DNA of 64,000 nt, taken from Hetaerina americana (lineage: Eukaryota; Arthropoda; Insecta; Odonata; Calopterygidae). The translations under genes and the position numbers were made by a program. The first letter of the stretch is position 1; each line of letters opens with the position of its first letter. The stretch covers positions 7,369,348 to 7,433,347 of the forward strand of contig JAKTNV010000023.1 of NCBI GenBank assembly GCA_022747635.1, written 5' to 3'. The notes under the pieces are model-generated. The model ran no database searches, was not told the origin of the DNA, and saw only the letters and a program-made list of their open reading frames with translations. This document shows positions 22,651 through 34,729 of the stretch, piece by piece.

Positions 22651-23688
22651 TAATTTAGCGTGGAGAACAGCCACCTAACTGATTTTACGAATTCCCCGCC
22701 GGCTTTCATTCATACCTCCAGTTCTTCCCATGCCTCTTTAATCATTTCCTCTGCATACAGGTTGAACAGCAGCGGTGATAATGGGCAACCCTGCCTTACA
22801 CCTCTTCCTAACACTGCCCATCCGGACTCCACCGCACCTCAGCAGTCTGAGATATGTACAGTTGCGGATTAGCCTGCTTTCCCTCCAATCTATTCCTATT
22901 TTCTGCAGAACACACATTAGTTTTTCCCAGTTCCTTCTATCAAAAGCTTTTTCGAAATATACGAAACAGGCAAATACCTCGTGGTTGTGTTCTATATTCC
23001 TCTCGATTAATAATCTCATTACTGCAATGGCATCACGCGTACCTCTCCCCTTCCTAAACCCAAACTGATCATCCCCTGAGTAATCCCCTGAGCCCTACTC
23101 TCTATCCTTTTGTTTATGATCCTGAGAACAACTTTAGCTGCGTCGGATATCAAACTAATTGTCCTGTAGTCCTCACATGACGTAGCCTTTACCTTTTCCG
23201 GAATAGGAACTCAAACTGAGCTCACAAAGTCTTCCGGCCAGATCCCTTCCGCATAGATACTACGAATCAGCCCATATAGTCTCTTCCTCCAAAATTTTCC
23301 TAAACATTTCAATAGTTCCACGGGAATGTTATCCTCCCCCACGGCCTTATTTAGTTTCATCTCCCTTAATGCCCTTTTTATCTCTTCGTCTAGTATGCCT
23401 GCACCTGAGCTATCTTCCTCTACGTCATATTCTTTTTCTTTGACTTTGTTGGTTTCTGATTATTTAACTTTGTTGGTCTAAGTTCTTTACTATACAGTTC
23501 TTCTATATACTCCTTCCATTTCTCTTGGATCTTTCTTGCGTCAACTATTACCTTACCCGCCTTATCTCTAACTTTTAGCATAAATCTTCCTTTCTTACTT
23601 CCTTTGCTTTAACTTTGCTGTACAGCGCACCGATTTCATCCTTCCTCTGGAGACTCTCCATATCCTCGCACTGCGTCTTCCAGAATGC

Positions 23689-24132
23689 TTATCTTGCTTT
23701 ATTTGTTGCCCGCCTCAATTCATTCTTCAATTCTTTGTACTTCATTTTGCCTAGCTCTGTATTTACATTCTTCGATTTTCGCCGCTCATCCATCTTTATA
23801 ATCATCTCATCTGTGATCCATGGTTTCCTAGTCCTTTTAGCGTTAACGGTTCCAATAGTGTCTTTTGCGGCTTTCGATAACCCTTTCTTGAAACTTTCCC
23901 ACTTACTTAGCTCTTTACCATCCTCCATGATTTCCTCTACCGCCTGTTTGTATTCCTTCCTTTTCAAACCATTTAATGCTTCTGCATTCCATTTTATAAC
24001 TCGCCGCCCCTGCCATATCTTTTGAACACGGACGCTACATTTCATTACAACTAATTTGTGGCCAGAGTCCGCATCCGCTCCCGGGAAGCTGACTGCATTT
24101 ATCACACTTCCTAAACCTGTGTCTAACCACAA
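23689..24132 (-). pseudogene. LINE-B EN end and EN-RT linker (147 codons)
   Basis: Starts in the endonuclease C-terminus (INAVSFPGADADSGHKLVVM) and continues through a basic, Lys/Arg-rich linker (WQGRRVIKWNAEALNGLKRK, KAAKDTIGTVNAKRTRKPWI). The same linker is split by a LINE-A tail at 36403-36774. A stop separates it from the RT downstream. Confidence 0.85.
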
Positions 24133-24222
24133 TATAATCTAGCTGATACCTTTTTGGGTCACCTGGCCATTTCCATGTATACCTGCGTCTTTTGTGGTGT
24201 CTAAACCAAATGTTGGTGATGA

Positions 24223-24708
24223 CTAACCCCTGTCTCCTGCAGAACTCAACTGCTTCTCCCCGCGGTCATTCCTCGTGCCTAAACCGTAGTCCCCCACCTC
24301 GTCACCATCTCTTCCTTCGCCTAACGTCGCATTCCAATCCCCCATCACTATCAAATGTTTCCCTGTGGGAACACACGCGATTATGTCGTCTAACCCATCG
24401 TATATCCTATCGACCTCTTCCTCCTTATGGTTGCTCGGTGGCATGTATACCTGAATAATAACCAAGTTCGTCGGTTCTGCTTTTATCTCTACTATTAATA
24501 ACCTATCCGTTACTTGCTCTATGTTGACTAGGCTTCTTTCTACCTCTTCGTTTAATACTATGGCAACCCCTCGTTGGCTCTCGTCCCCTTCGCTGTATAT
24601 TATTCTATACTTATCACTCCAGTAATCCCCGCTATCTTTCCATCTCACCTCGCATAGACCTAAAATATCTATATTTCCCCTTTCCATCTCTCGCTTAACA
24701 TTCTCCAA
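24223..24708 (-). pseudogene. LINE-B apurinic-type endonuclease (161 codons)
   Basis: Central endonuclease domain: GNIDILGLCEVRWKDSGDYW (catalytic Glu in EVRW), GVAIVLNEEVERSLVNI, LVIIQVYMPPSNHKEEEVD and LIVMGDWNATLGEGRDGDEV (GDWNA active-site Asp/Asn). The N-terminal TWNVRTM strand is just upstream at about 24740 in a neighbouring frame. In the family this enzyme nicks target DNA to prime reverse transcription. Confidence 0.9.
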
Positions 24709-25223
24709 TTCCCTATCCTCATCATTGTCCTAACATTCCACGTTCCTATTCTAACTAATTTGGTCTTCTTCTCCTGCGTCTTCTTTCCTATTGCTGCTGG
24801 TTTTCCCTTTAAATGGTTTCGTGGGATGACGAACGCCGAAGCCTTGCCTCTCCTGCTGCCGGGCACGGCACACGGCCGATTGCGCCGATTCCCGTAGTTG
24901 CCATGACTCAAAATCTCTGTATAGTCCATCATTTAAATGATGGGAGTGATAATTGAGGTGGTTTCCCGTTGCCTTCCTCAATAGTGTTTTTAACGTGACA
25001 CCATCACTTACTGGCCGCCCCACTGGGGTCAGACGCCATTGCAGCCGCCTCACTGAGGAATAGACGCTGCGTGGACTGCCTTTCGTCTGGCTCCTAACCT
25101 TCGACCTATCTGGCATGGGTGACCCTACCAGGAGCAATTATTATTACTCCCGCCAGCACAGCTCTAGGGGTCATGGGAACGCACAAGCCCTTCCACCACG
25201 TCAAGGTTGTAGTCCGGGGAGGG

Positions 25224-25227
<4 letters not shown>

Positions 25228-25279
<52 letters not shown>
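25228..25279. repeat. (TA)n microsatellite
   Basis: About 26 TA units immediately at the 5' end of LINE-B copy B3, probably its insertion target. Confidence 0.95.
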
Positions 25280-25284
<5 letters not shown>

Positions 25285-26695
25285 CATTGGATAGGAACGA
25301 AAATATTTTACCATACCTTGCAAGTCCCGGAGAGGGCTTGTGGAAAGATCAACAGCCTTGGGTCGGAAGGTTAGAAGAAAGATTAGCGGACCAAATAAAT
25401 TACCGAGGAGTGACAGACACTATCATCGGAGAAAAGGTGGGGAAAGCACGATTAGCGAATGAAAATTTGCCGATGCCGACCTACAGGTATGTGGATATTC
25501 ATCGCCTTCTCGCGGGCGTTGGCCGGTGCTCTCCTCCGTGGCGTGGTGAGGACTTCCCACCCTTGATGGAACTGGGTGCATGGCCGAGGGGAGGGTGGTT
25601 GAGGAGGATGTAGGGTTCCGGGGGAAAAGGGGGACAGTGGTTTCCCGGGGAGTCCACTCGACGCCCAATTGTGGAGGAGCTGGGAGAAAGTTGGGCGCGA
25701 TCCAATCGGCAAAGAGAAAAGCTGAGGCATTGGTGGGTGCGTCATGGCCAACGTGATTCCAGCCACCCCCAATGTTTGTGGCACATTTATTGGCCCCCGA
25801 TGAGCATTATAATAATGCTGCAGTTAGCTATTTTTGGACGCTGTCCAATGCTTGTCTCGCTTCGCGATGGCCAATCGCCACATTTCCAAGTTGAAATTTA
25901 ATTAATGGATGCAATTTGCTGAGTGATACGATGTATTTATTTCCTGACTTCTTTGAGGTAAGCATTTAAAGTGGTTACTCTGCATACTTCTTGTGTATTA
26001 ACGACAAGTTAATATTTTTACGAACATCCTTTGCTCCGGCATCAAAAGATTTTGCGTAAAAAATTCATAAAATTTGTTTTCTTAATTGGCATAACTAGTG
26101 GCTGGAATGCACATACAGTAATTGCAGTTTGAGCAGAAGCTTGATTAATGGATAATCAGCCGATTGATGGTTGGCTTCTCTTTTGATTTAAATTATGCAA
26201 ACATTTAGATTATGCAATCGGCATACCAGTGGGATGAACTGTCATTTCTGTCTCCAGGCTTGGCGAGAGTCTGGAAAAGGTGGGATAATTCGCCGCGTTG
26301 CTATCTAGAGCTCGCTTGCTCACTTGAGGGACCGGAGGGTTTCCTATCCTAGTTCCTCCGGTCTCCCTTGGTTGCCCCTACTTGTGCCTTATGTCGCTGC
26401 TCCGGTGGATTTCCTCGGGACTTAACTAAATTGCTAAATTAGTGCTTTTACTTCAAAGGATTCCGATGGTTGATGAATATCCAAAATGTGACAGTCAGGA
26501 TGAAATTGAAACTATTATAATTATAAATTGACTCACAGTTAACCTCAACCCATCCAACGAAATCAAATTTCATTAAATGAAGAGTTGGTGTTCTGGGTTT
26601 CTCTCTCATAAAATGATATGCATATAATTTTAATACTTTTACATCATTGTTGAAATATCTGGCTTTCACTCAGTTTTTGTAAGGACACATTATCA
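25285..26695. other. No recognised gene
   Basis: Overlapping frames at 25423-25784 on both strands arise from GC-rich sequence and show no motif. The rest is AT-rich. Confidence 0.35.
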
Positions 26696-26699
26696 TTAC

Positions 26700-28150
26700 A
26701 GGTTACAATGCAGCAGTTACCTCCAAAATTTCTTTGTATACATTTTTAAGAACAGAGCTTCGATTAGAGCCTCTCCAAGCACCATGTATCGTATTCTGTT
26801 TCGGTCGAGGGCAAAGCGACCGTGCGCCACTCCCTACTTTCCGCGGACGTAGCAGCTCCACATAAAGGAAACACGTAGACTGTATATGGGTGATATTATC
26901 AGCCCAGTCAGCATATGCACAGTCAGTCATACCCTTTCCATTTCTGTAATATTCCAGACCGAGATCAGAAGTACCCTCTAAATACCTGACTACTCTCTTG
27001 GCTAAATTACAACGTTCAGAAGTGGATTTCTTGTTAAATCGGCTGACTGCATTTCATGCCTTTCCTTGAATAGAGAGCCAAGTACATGAATAAGCCAATT
27101 AACCCTTCACTAGGAAACAATGACTGGTCACTATTATTATTTCATTTAGTTCCCATTTACAGTGGAGAAGCCACTACTTTGCAATCTGCCGTAGTGTATC
27201 TAATAAATATTTCCTCAACATACGACCCATATGCTCTGCTATCATCTCTGTCAAGTCTCATGCCTAAGACTTGTTTGGCTACACATAGATCGGATATCAC
27301 AAAACTGTTTAACGGCTTTGCTTTAAAGGTCATTTCTCCACAGAGTATTATTTCAAAATACAAATCATTTATGCACAAGGCATGGGCTAAAAATTTTGTT
27401 GCTTGTTTTATTATGAGTGCATAGTTTACATTTAGTCAACCCATTACATAATAATAAAATAAAAATTTTCTCATGCCTAGCAGGTGATGCTTGAACATTC
27501 TGTCGGTCCCATATCTACAACAGGAGAGAATGCCTGGACATAATCGATACAATACCTCAGGGAAAATCCTTCTGCCTCTGAATTTGCTATGAAAACATTT
27601 ACTTTACATTCCGAGTCTTTCTTAATTATGTACACGCCTTTACATTTCACAAACATTTGGCAACCCAACTAATTCCCATGCTTGGTTTTTAGCAATTGCT
27701 CGGGATTCATCTTGCATTGCATGTCTGCATATCGTGTTATTGGTACTATCCATCAGGTTTGCTCATGTCGAAAGTGTTCTGCACAATTTTCAATTGCTGT
27801 GCACATTACGTGATTGGGAAACACGCTGGGTGGCCTATTACTTGCTGGAGACTCGGAGAAAGATTTTCCTGAAAGAAGTTCAAAGTCCTTCGCTCTGCGT
27901 ACAATGTTTATCGGGTTTTCCGGGCCAACAAACCCATTGGTATGTTAACAATAATAAAAAAATATATATCTTTAGCCCTTGGGATGAAGCTTCTACTTGG
28001 TTTCTTTTGGTCAGGATAAACGACCAAAACTATCGAGTGACTCAAATCAACTTTTCCCCGGCACAATCTTCTCAGGCAATCGCACCGTCTCATATCTCTT
28101 CAGGCAGTTGCACTTCTCAGGAAAGAGCCCTATTTTAAATTTATGCGGCA
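26700..28150 (-). mobile_element. Ty1/copia LTR retrotransposon remnant (RT-RNase H)
   Basis: Read on the minus strand from high to low coordinates: MQDESRAIAKNQAWELVGLP, KCKGVYIIKKDSECKVNVF, GIDYVQAFSPVVDMG (RT start), VLGMRLDRDDSRAYGS, ADCKVVASPL, then RVLLISVWNITEMERV and the RNase H segment TDCAYADWADNITHIQST (first catalytic Asp in YADW). Stops and frameshifts are frequent and the YVDD region is decayed. 28000-28150 may hold the end of integrase. No LTRs were recognised on either side. Confidence 0.8.
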
Positions 28151-28310
28151 GTTTTATCACCTCGGCCCATACCGTTTGTCTTGATCTCCAGTACACTTAA
28201 GCCTTTTTATTTTTATAATGGATCTATTTGAGCGTTTTGACGTACCTCTTTGACCCGGGGTATACAGAAGTGTTGTTTGGGTACTCAACGTTTTTCTTTT
28301 AGCTAAATGG

Positions 28311-28623
28311 GGATCGAGTGAGTTCGGTGACTAATGTCCTGGCTTACCACCCAGAAGGATCGGGTTCGACTCCTGGAGGTGGTAGACTTTTTTCAGTGGT
28401 ATCCCGATCCCTACTCGAGATGCTTTGTGGAGAGCGCTTTAAGTGAGTCCGTCGGGTGGAATTAAAAGCTGTGCGCTAAGGACCCCTTGGTGCCTTTCGT
28501 TTAGAGAAGTCTAAGGCGACGCCGGGTTTCTCTCCACCCTTCATCCTTTCTCATCCATCCCTGATGGCGCAAATAACCTCAGCTGTCGGTCGCCTCCCCT
28601 AAATACTACTACTATTACTACTA
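28311..28623 (+). mobile_element. tRNA-derived SINE, type S1, copy 1
   Basis: A tRNA-like head with the B box GGTTCGACTCC at 28364-28374. The body words TCCCGATCCCTACT, GCTTTGTGGAGAGCGC, AAGGACCCCTTGGTGCC, GGGTTTCTCTCCACCC and CAGCTGTCGGTCGCCTCCC are in the same order as in 58297-58603. It ends in an (ACT)n tail. No clear target duplication here. Confidence 0.85.
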
Positions 28624-28629
28624 CTTATA

Positions 28630-29280
28630 GATAATTGTCAAAATATTGATTAACAATCTCAGTAGCATTGGTTAGATAGAAGACATTTAGTTTTCGAATA
28701 ACGTTTGTAACTTCAGCCTTTAACTTTAAGAATAAGTTCAATAATTCAGTTTTACACTTCAAAACAAAGGAGAATATTTTTTGTGAAGTCATCTTCAATG
28801 GAAAGCGTACCTCTTAAGCCTAGAAACTCTAAGAAAGTGAACTATCATAAGCAGAAGCTTCTATCGGTTCACAAAAACCTGTGTGACTTTGACGAAATTT
28901 TTCTATGCATAGACCTTTCAAAGGAGACTACTTTAGCCATACTCAGCCTGAACACTGGCCTCATATTTTTACTTTTCATCATATTTCAAATATACTCCAA
29001 AATCTCAGCCTATTCTTAGAATATTCATGCTGTTGTGATTTGAAAAGGCATAAGCTCTTGTGTTTAAGGTCATCCAGTTGACAGGCCATTTGCAGACTAA
29101 TCAGAAATTGCATTAAAATCTTGGTCTGTTATTTTCCAAGCTGCAGTGAGACTAGGTGACTCTTTTATTTCATCTAACTTTTAAATTCCGTCCACCGCTG
29201 ACGCTCTTGCAATCACCTCTCCTCTTGCCTGAGAGGAATCTTTTGGAAACATCTTACATCCCTAATCAGTGAGCAATTCG
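28630..29280. other. No recognised gene
   Basis: AT-rich. A 78-codon plus-strand frame (28783-29019) ends in a hydrophobic, membrane-like stretch (LAILSLNTGLIFLLFIIF) but resembles nothing known and has no supporting context. Confidence 0.3.
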
Positions 29281-29596
29281 TTTAAACATTGACTTTTGAC
29301 GTAAGTCTTTTCTTAGCATACTTAGTTAATGTCCCTGCCATCAATGGCCTCCTCCTGAACGCTTCATTGCCTTACGCCATTAGCCTAAGGTCCCTCGGGC
29401 TTCGATCATATTTTTTGGCACAAAATACTTCCGAGCTACGTCAACTGTTCAACTTGCTCTAGTATATTACCTCCTCTTTTAATCGATCTATCTTCCTTGA
29501 AAACAATATGACTTTTATCTAGTGAACATTATTTCTCATCCTCTACCTGTCATACTGAATTTCTAATGAACTCAGCAGTACTTATGAAAATCTACC

Positions 29597-29811
29597 TTAA
29601 AACATGTTTTCAAGAAGTTCTCTCGGAGATAACTTCAGGCGTCACCTTGTGGAAACGATACATATTGCAAAAGAAACACTTGGTTTTTCCACATAAAATA
29701 TTTATTCACGACCTAGGTTTCGACGCTCAGCGTTATCATCAGGTCAAACCCGAGAGAACTTCTTGAATACCATACGCCGGGAAAACCTGAGATCCTTCAT
29801 TAAAACATGTT
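29597..29811 (-). mobile_element. Hammerhead inverted-repeat element P3 with 12-bp target duplication
   Basis: Insert 29609-29799 between direct repeats TTAAAACATGTT (29597-29608, 29800-29811), inside LINE-B B4. Inverted arms of 18 bp (29609-29626 and 29750-29767). After the right arm comes an extension (CCGGGAAAACCTGAGATC) comparable to the extensions of P2 and P4. The minus strand carries a complete hammerhead core (separate entry). Interpreted as a short Penelope-like copy. Confidence 0.8.
29701..29748 (-). ncRNA. Hammerhead ribozyme, type I, consensus core
   Basis: On the minus strand CTGATGA (29742-29736) is followed by stem II ACGC/GCGT around TGA, GAAA (29721-29718), a minimal stem III (ACC/GGT around TA, 29718-29711) and the cleavage triplet GTC, with predicted cleavage between 29710 and 29709. 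Stem I can pair TTGAC with GTGAA with one mismatch. All invariant core residues are present. A short stem III is typical of hammerheads reported in Penelope-like elements, which often need dimers to cut efficiently. Activity is inferred, not shown. Confidence 0.7.
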
Positions 29812-30604
29812 CACTACTGGTGACTGCGTAGAACCCCTTGAATAGTTTGCGAACTAACCTCGATCGTCTGAAAACCCTACTGACTTCATGAATTCCCCGC
29901 CGACTTTCACTCCTACCTCCAGCTCTTCCCACGCCTCTTTTACTACTCCCTCCACGTCTACCCCTGACTTCTCCATCTTCCTAAGACTGCCAATCCCGAT
30001 TGTACATTCGCCACTTCTCACCTGAGCAGACTGAGAAATGTACGGTTCGCGGATGAGTCTCCTATACAGCCATATTCTCTGTAGCCAATCTGCTCCTATC
30101 TTCTGTAATATATTCATTAGTTTTACCCAGTTCAAACTAATCCCAAATAAAAAATCTATCCAACGCTTTCTCGAAATCTACGAAACAAAGAAAAACACCC
30201 TGATTTTATTCAATCTTCTATTAGTGATCTCATGACTTCTCTCAAACCGATCATCCACTGCGTATTCATTTCTTCTCTTCTTCAGTATATTATCGATGAT
30301 TCTTAAATGTATAATTTTTTTGCTTGATAAATTCACTTTTTGCGTAAAACATTCAATTTTTGCGAAATAAAGTAAACTGATTTTCCATAGTGTTGATATC
30401 TATATGTATGATTTCGCTTTTTTGCGATGGGAATCTGACGAATTCTTCGGGTCAAAACCCCTCCTCACATATTCTGCGAATTAGTGCATAAAAACCCTTC
30501 CCTCCACGTTTTCCAAAACCGTTCAGTCGTTCCGCGGGAGAGCTACGCAATCTACCCTCATCACCTATCATTTCAAATCCCACACCACCCTATCTAAATC
30601 ATGT

Positions 30605-31318
30605 TTGTGATAGTTAAATTTTTATAGATAATTCTTAAAATAATTCTATTTTTTTTATTTTTTTTAATAAAGTGAACTTATTTCTGCATGCGTTAATATT
30701 CATTAAGGCTTTGTGGCGCAGTCCATAATAACTTTCCTATCCTCTTCTTTTAAATTTGCTCATCTGTTATTTTTTCTCAATATTCAACATGATGATTGTG
30801 TTAGGAATTGTTCATTTTTTCATTATTTACAATTTATGAATCACGATTTTTTCAACGTGTTAATTCTATCTAAGCGATGACTATGATAAGATCCATATGA
30901 TGTAAATCTATATTTGTAACTGAGCCCATGAATATTATGGGTCTGACCAAGCTCGGCTAAAATGTACAGCGTAGAGTACTGGTCTTACTGTTCACTCAAT
31001 TATTATAATATTATAGTGAACATTAGCGTGTACTCTAGTGACTACGTGCGCAGTACATCCTGTGTTCTTCATTGAAAACACTACTGTTCCACCACGTAAC
31101 GCTTAGCATGGTTGAATTAATGGGGGCGCTGTCGTCAAAATCCACCCACTCTCCGCTTAAGGCTCGACTAACGATGGGAGATATCTGCGCACGGTATCCC
31201 CATTGATCCCCGTTGACCAGGCAACGATATATTTCAACTAAACCGACACGCCGGCCTATTGACCGGTGTATCTCTTTTTATGTGAATGGGAATCTTCATT
31301 ACACTGTGATTATTATTA
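30605..31318. other. No recognised gene
   Basis: Strongly AT-rich, with an imperfect palindrome around 31005-31020 (TTATTATAATATTATA). No coding similarity. Confidence 0.35.
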
Positions 31319-31320
31319 TG

Positions 31321-31778
31321 AGATAATCTACCGGTTAAGGTAGGTTTTTGGATGGACATAATTACTAATTAAATAGTTTGTGGCCCCTAGCAAAACACAA
31401 CATCCTACTCTACATCAGGTCCCTCTTCAGCTCTGAGTATTATCTTCCTCCCTTCATCCCGTTCCACATCCCTATCCTGTTCCTTCCCTTTCCTCGTTTG
31501 CCTAACATTCTCCCCTCAATTACTGTCTTCAATATCCCGCTGCCGGTCAATACCCCCTTCATCCACTTTTCCTGCCTCCATAGGATTTCTCCCAACAAAC
31601 CCCTGTCCTCGCCCACCATACCAAGTACTTCCTCATTTGTTTACTTCTCTGTCCATTTCACCTTCTCCATTCTTCTCCACACCCACATTTCAAAAGCCTC
31701 CAGTCTACGTCTATCCTCCTGCTTCAATGACCACGTTCCTGCTTCCACCACGTCAAGGTTTTAGTCCAGGGAGGGTAC
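31321..31778 (-). mobile_element. LINE-B internal-deletion derivative B5
   Basis: About 415 bp of the LINE-B 3' end (matching 9406-9835) is joined at about 31739 to roughly 38 bp of the element's 5' end (CTTCCACCACGTCAAGGTTT, matching 25190-25222). Everything between, including EN and RT, is absent. Both termini are those of the full element, so this is a short non-autonomous form or a template-switch product. Confidence 0.8.
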
Positions 31779-31784
31779 GCTGTG

Positions 31785-32495
31785 ATATTTGATAGTATTT
31801 GCAAGATTCTAAATACTCCCGTTTATCGGTTTATTTTCATGGGAATATCCATTGTTTTTTCTCTGCTATGGTATATACTACTCATATGCACATACCTTAA
31901 AGGATAAACATTCCAAATCCTTTTCAGATTAAAAGTGCCCCGCAAGGGTTAGCACCGTTTCATGGGTACCAGACCATTTGGATTATTGCTATTTGTACTG
32001 CCACCTGGGTACCCGTACTCTAGGTATTGGTGATAGGATTCATAGTTTTTTGACCTAGGCACTGACTCTTGACATTGACATGGGGTGGTACCAACCCCAA
32101 CGTATCAAGAAATTCGTTTATTTTTTGGACAGCACCCAGAATTCGTGCCCTTTGCACTCTTACCGAGGAACATTTTTCTGCGAAGAACTAATTTCCGTGC
32201 CGCAAGTAGCAACCTCTGACGAAATATAAATTAGTTAATGCATCAATTGGAAACCCTTTTAAAGTTTGTTAGCTTGATTCTTAGTGTATTCTCGTGTAAT
32301 TCTGATTACTATTCCAATTTAAATTAGAGAAATCTGTGAAGTAGAATTTAAAAACCTTGTGTCTGCCCACCAGGGCCTCGTCTATAGAGGCTGTTCTTGA
32401 TAACAGGGGGCTATGGTGCTCTTGCAATTTCAAATCCTGTGGAAGTTCTGTTGAAATAATATATGTATTTTCAGCGAACAATATATTTGGAAGGG
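31785..32495. other. No recognised gene
   Basis: No motif-bearing frame or repeat boundary seen. Confidence 0.35.
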
Positions 32496-32499
32496 ACTA

Positions 32500-32715
32500 T
32501 TTAGAGAACAAAGAGGGCGAGGAGGGGTGGGTGAGAGAAGGGGGAGAGGGAGGGGAAAGAAAATGGGGTGGCGATCGGCGTTGACGGGGAGGGGGGAGAG
32601 GGGTGTTAAGCGTCAGGAAAGGTGATTGGTTGGTTTACAGTGGGGTGGGGTGGGGGGTTTGTCGGGTCTATCTGTGAGGGAAAGGGGTACTTCCAGGATT
32701 GGGGAGAGGTATTCA
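32500..32715. repeat. G/A-rich tract with G-quadruplex potential
   Basis: Purine-biased plus strand with many GGG and GGGG runs, e.g. GGGGTGGGGTGGGG near 32643. Not a clean tandem repeat. Confidence 0.6.
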
Positions 32716-32869
32716 AACAATAAATCGTTAACCAAATGGAATTCTTCCTGATTTCGAGCTCTTCCCACTTGTCCATCCTCATTCCTTTTTCTATCTGGTG
32801 TAAGAGTTCCGGGTTGAAATCACTCTATGATACATTGTATTCTTCATTTAATTAAAATTAATGACCGCA

Positions 32870-33230
32870 AAGTTGAGCCAGAAACAATTGAAATTTAACC
32901 TGTATTTAAGTGCACGGTCAACTATTGGCTACTATCCTAATTCGTCCAATGGTGCCGTCCAATGGTCCAATGGTCCAATGGTGTTCAGAATAAATTTTCA
33001 CAAACCTAGCTGCTCAACTTTGCACTCGATCCACAAGTAGTTCCAAGCTTAAGTCCACCTCATGAGGAGCCCACATACTTGCAGCGCACTCAATATGGGG
33101 CCTTACTAACGTGAAGTGACATAGCTTCTTGACCCTCTTATTGCAATTCCCAAGTATCCTTTTTATAAATCCCAACATTCTATTTTCCATTCCGCTATTC
33201 CCTCCATTGTGTTTTCATATCCGTACTTAT
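32870..33230 (-). mobile_element. LINE-A-related (subfamily C) RT C-terminus
   Basis: The minus strand gives MLGFIKRILGNCNKRVKKLC, FTLVRPHIECAASMWAPHEV, LSLELLVDRVQSCAARFVK, the post-catalytic region of a Jockey/CR1-type ORF2. The homologous stretch at 49620-49880 has the same order. A short minisatellite has expanded within it (32943-32984). Confidence 0.75.
32943..32984. repeat. Short minisatellite, GTCCAATG units
   Basis: Four to five GTCCAATG-type units in tandem inside LINE remnants. Local expansion in a dead element. Confidence 0.85.
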
Positions 33231-33234
33231 CGTT

Positions 33235-34715
33235 ATCGCAATTGGCGAGGCTAGGACGGCGTACTTCTGGGCACGCAGTCCCGTGCGCACGCTAAAAACT
33301 TTAGGCTAAGAAATTTCAAGCCTACGAGAAGGCATTGAAAATAAACAAAATTGAGACATTTAAAAAAAAACCAGTAATATGTGACATTAATTTTGGTCAT
33401 TGATTCACCAAATAAAATAGAGAAATATGTGAATATGTTTAGGTTTATATTAAGTTAACATTTAAGAAAATCAAATTCAGATTATAGTTTTTGTCGCTTT
33501 AAAAAAGTTGTAAAGCTGCTAAGATTGTTGCAGGCCTAACTAAAGTAGCTAGAATGCTATATAAATATTACATACACATGCATATTTGTGGGGATGTAGG
33601 GTTGTGAAAGTCTTGGTTTTGTTAGAAGCTATTTTAGGCATGAGATTAGACAATTCCTTAATGTTAAACATGCAAACCAAAACTAGGTTTCCTTGATTCT
33701 CCGTGACACCTGCCGGCATCCCATGCGGATCGTGCATTGCGCAGACACTTAGAGATGGGGAAGGTGGCCTTCGTTCTATTCAAAGAGAAAAAACTTTGCA
33801 GGCTCAACAGTTCAGAATTAATGGCATTTCATGGTTTGTTTTATTGATTTCGATGGGAAAAATAAATAAATAAAACTCACAATGTTGCACCCTCAAATTA
33901 AAGTTGTTTGTTTTGCCATTTAGCTCTGATTGGCTCATATTCTTCTTCCGAACGCATTCGGTCATGATGTTGATTACCCATGATTCCTATGAGGTACTCC
34001 TTCCTGCTCGTTAAATGTGGTTGGGTAGGACTGCCGTGATTAGCGCGCTAGTGAAAGGTATTATCCACTTCCACTGATGGGTTGCAACAATTAATCTGAT
34101 GGTGGATCACAATGCATTGATACTATTAAGAATATGATTACCTTGATGTGAATAAGTATGTGAATTTATATTATAGAGAGATTTTACTAGTCTAACGTAC
34201 CAAAATGGTAGAATAAGTATCAGTATCAGATAAAATGTATGTATACATGTCTCTGCAATATCAACTATGCCGCATGCTCATTCAATCTTAAAATAGATGA
34301 TAAAATCAGCAACATAAAATATTAACCTACTCTATTTAATCTTTCGTGAGCTAAATAAAATTCTGCTTTGCGTTGACCTTACTATTTGTGGCTGACTAAA
34401 GCCATGTTTTTTTTTCGTGTAAATGGCCTGTATCCGTCACCATCTTCAGCTAGAAAAGGCACTAGTGCACCAGATTTCTCACCAATCTTACCAACATAAG
34501 ATATTAAAAGTATACAGGTAAAAAATTATATTACTAAGAAGTATACCTGTACCGCTATACGATATACTTCCCACCCTTATAGCACATTGGCAATTGCGGA
34601 GAAATATAACAGCGATGGACGCAGGTATATTCGCCAATCAACCATCGCGCTGATTCGAATAGAACGGGCCCCCAATTTCACTGCCCTCAGTTTCGGGCCG
34701 ACGTCCAAGAAGCCA
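33235..34715. other. No recognised gene
   Basis: AT-rich; no motif-bearing frames longer than 62 codons. No inverted repeats or SINE boxes. Confidence 0.35.
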
Positions 34716-34729
34716 CCTGAATTGTTAAT

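Larger units (their letters stand above)
22655..25225 (-). mobile_element. LINE-B copy B3, most complete (5' region, EN, RT)
   Basis: The best LINE-B. From its 5' end (25225) it has a 5' region (CAACCTTGACGTGGTGGAAG, shared with 31741-31778), an endonuclease (LVRIGTWNVRTM, NIDILGLCEVRW, VIIQVYMPPSNH, VMGDWNATLGEG, FPGADADSGHKLVV) and a linker (AAKDTIGTVNAKRTRKPWIT). The RT follows (SCEDYRTISLISDAAKVVLR, FEKAFDRRNWEKLM, RCKAGLPIITA in a shifted frame). The 3' part is missing below 22655. The EN keeps recognisable Asn, Glu and Asp-Asn motifs; the final SDH motif reads SGH. Multiple frameshifts. Confidence 0.9.
29285..30600 (-). mobile_element. LINE-B copy B4, degraded, split by P3
   Basis: Minus-strand DNA similarity to B2 and B3: the 3' part (29285-29596) aligns with 9890-10150. 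After the P3 insertion it continues through EAWEELEVGVKVGGEFMKSV, SQSAQVRSGE and LNWVKLMNILQKIGADW, then 30430-30600 matches the RT N-terminal region of B3 (23215-23400). Heavily decayed; no open domain. Confidence 0.75.

Noticed and set aside
23615..24025. 136-codon hydrophobic plus-strand frame resembling a membrane protein
   Set aside because: It is the antisense of the Lys/Arg-rich LINE-B linker, which yields Phe/Leu/Ser-rich shadows. The same explains 9591-9980 and 31378-31764.
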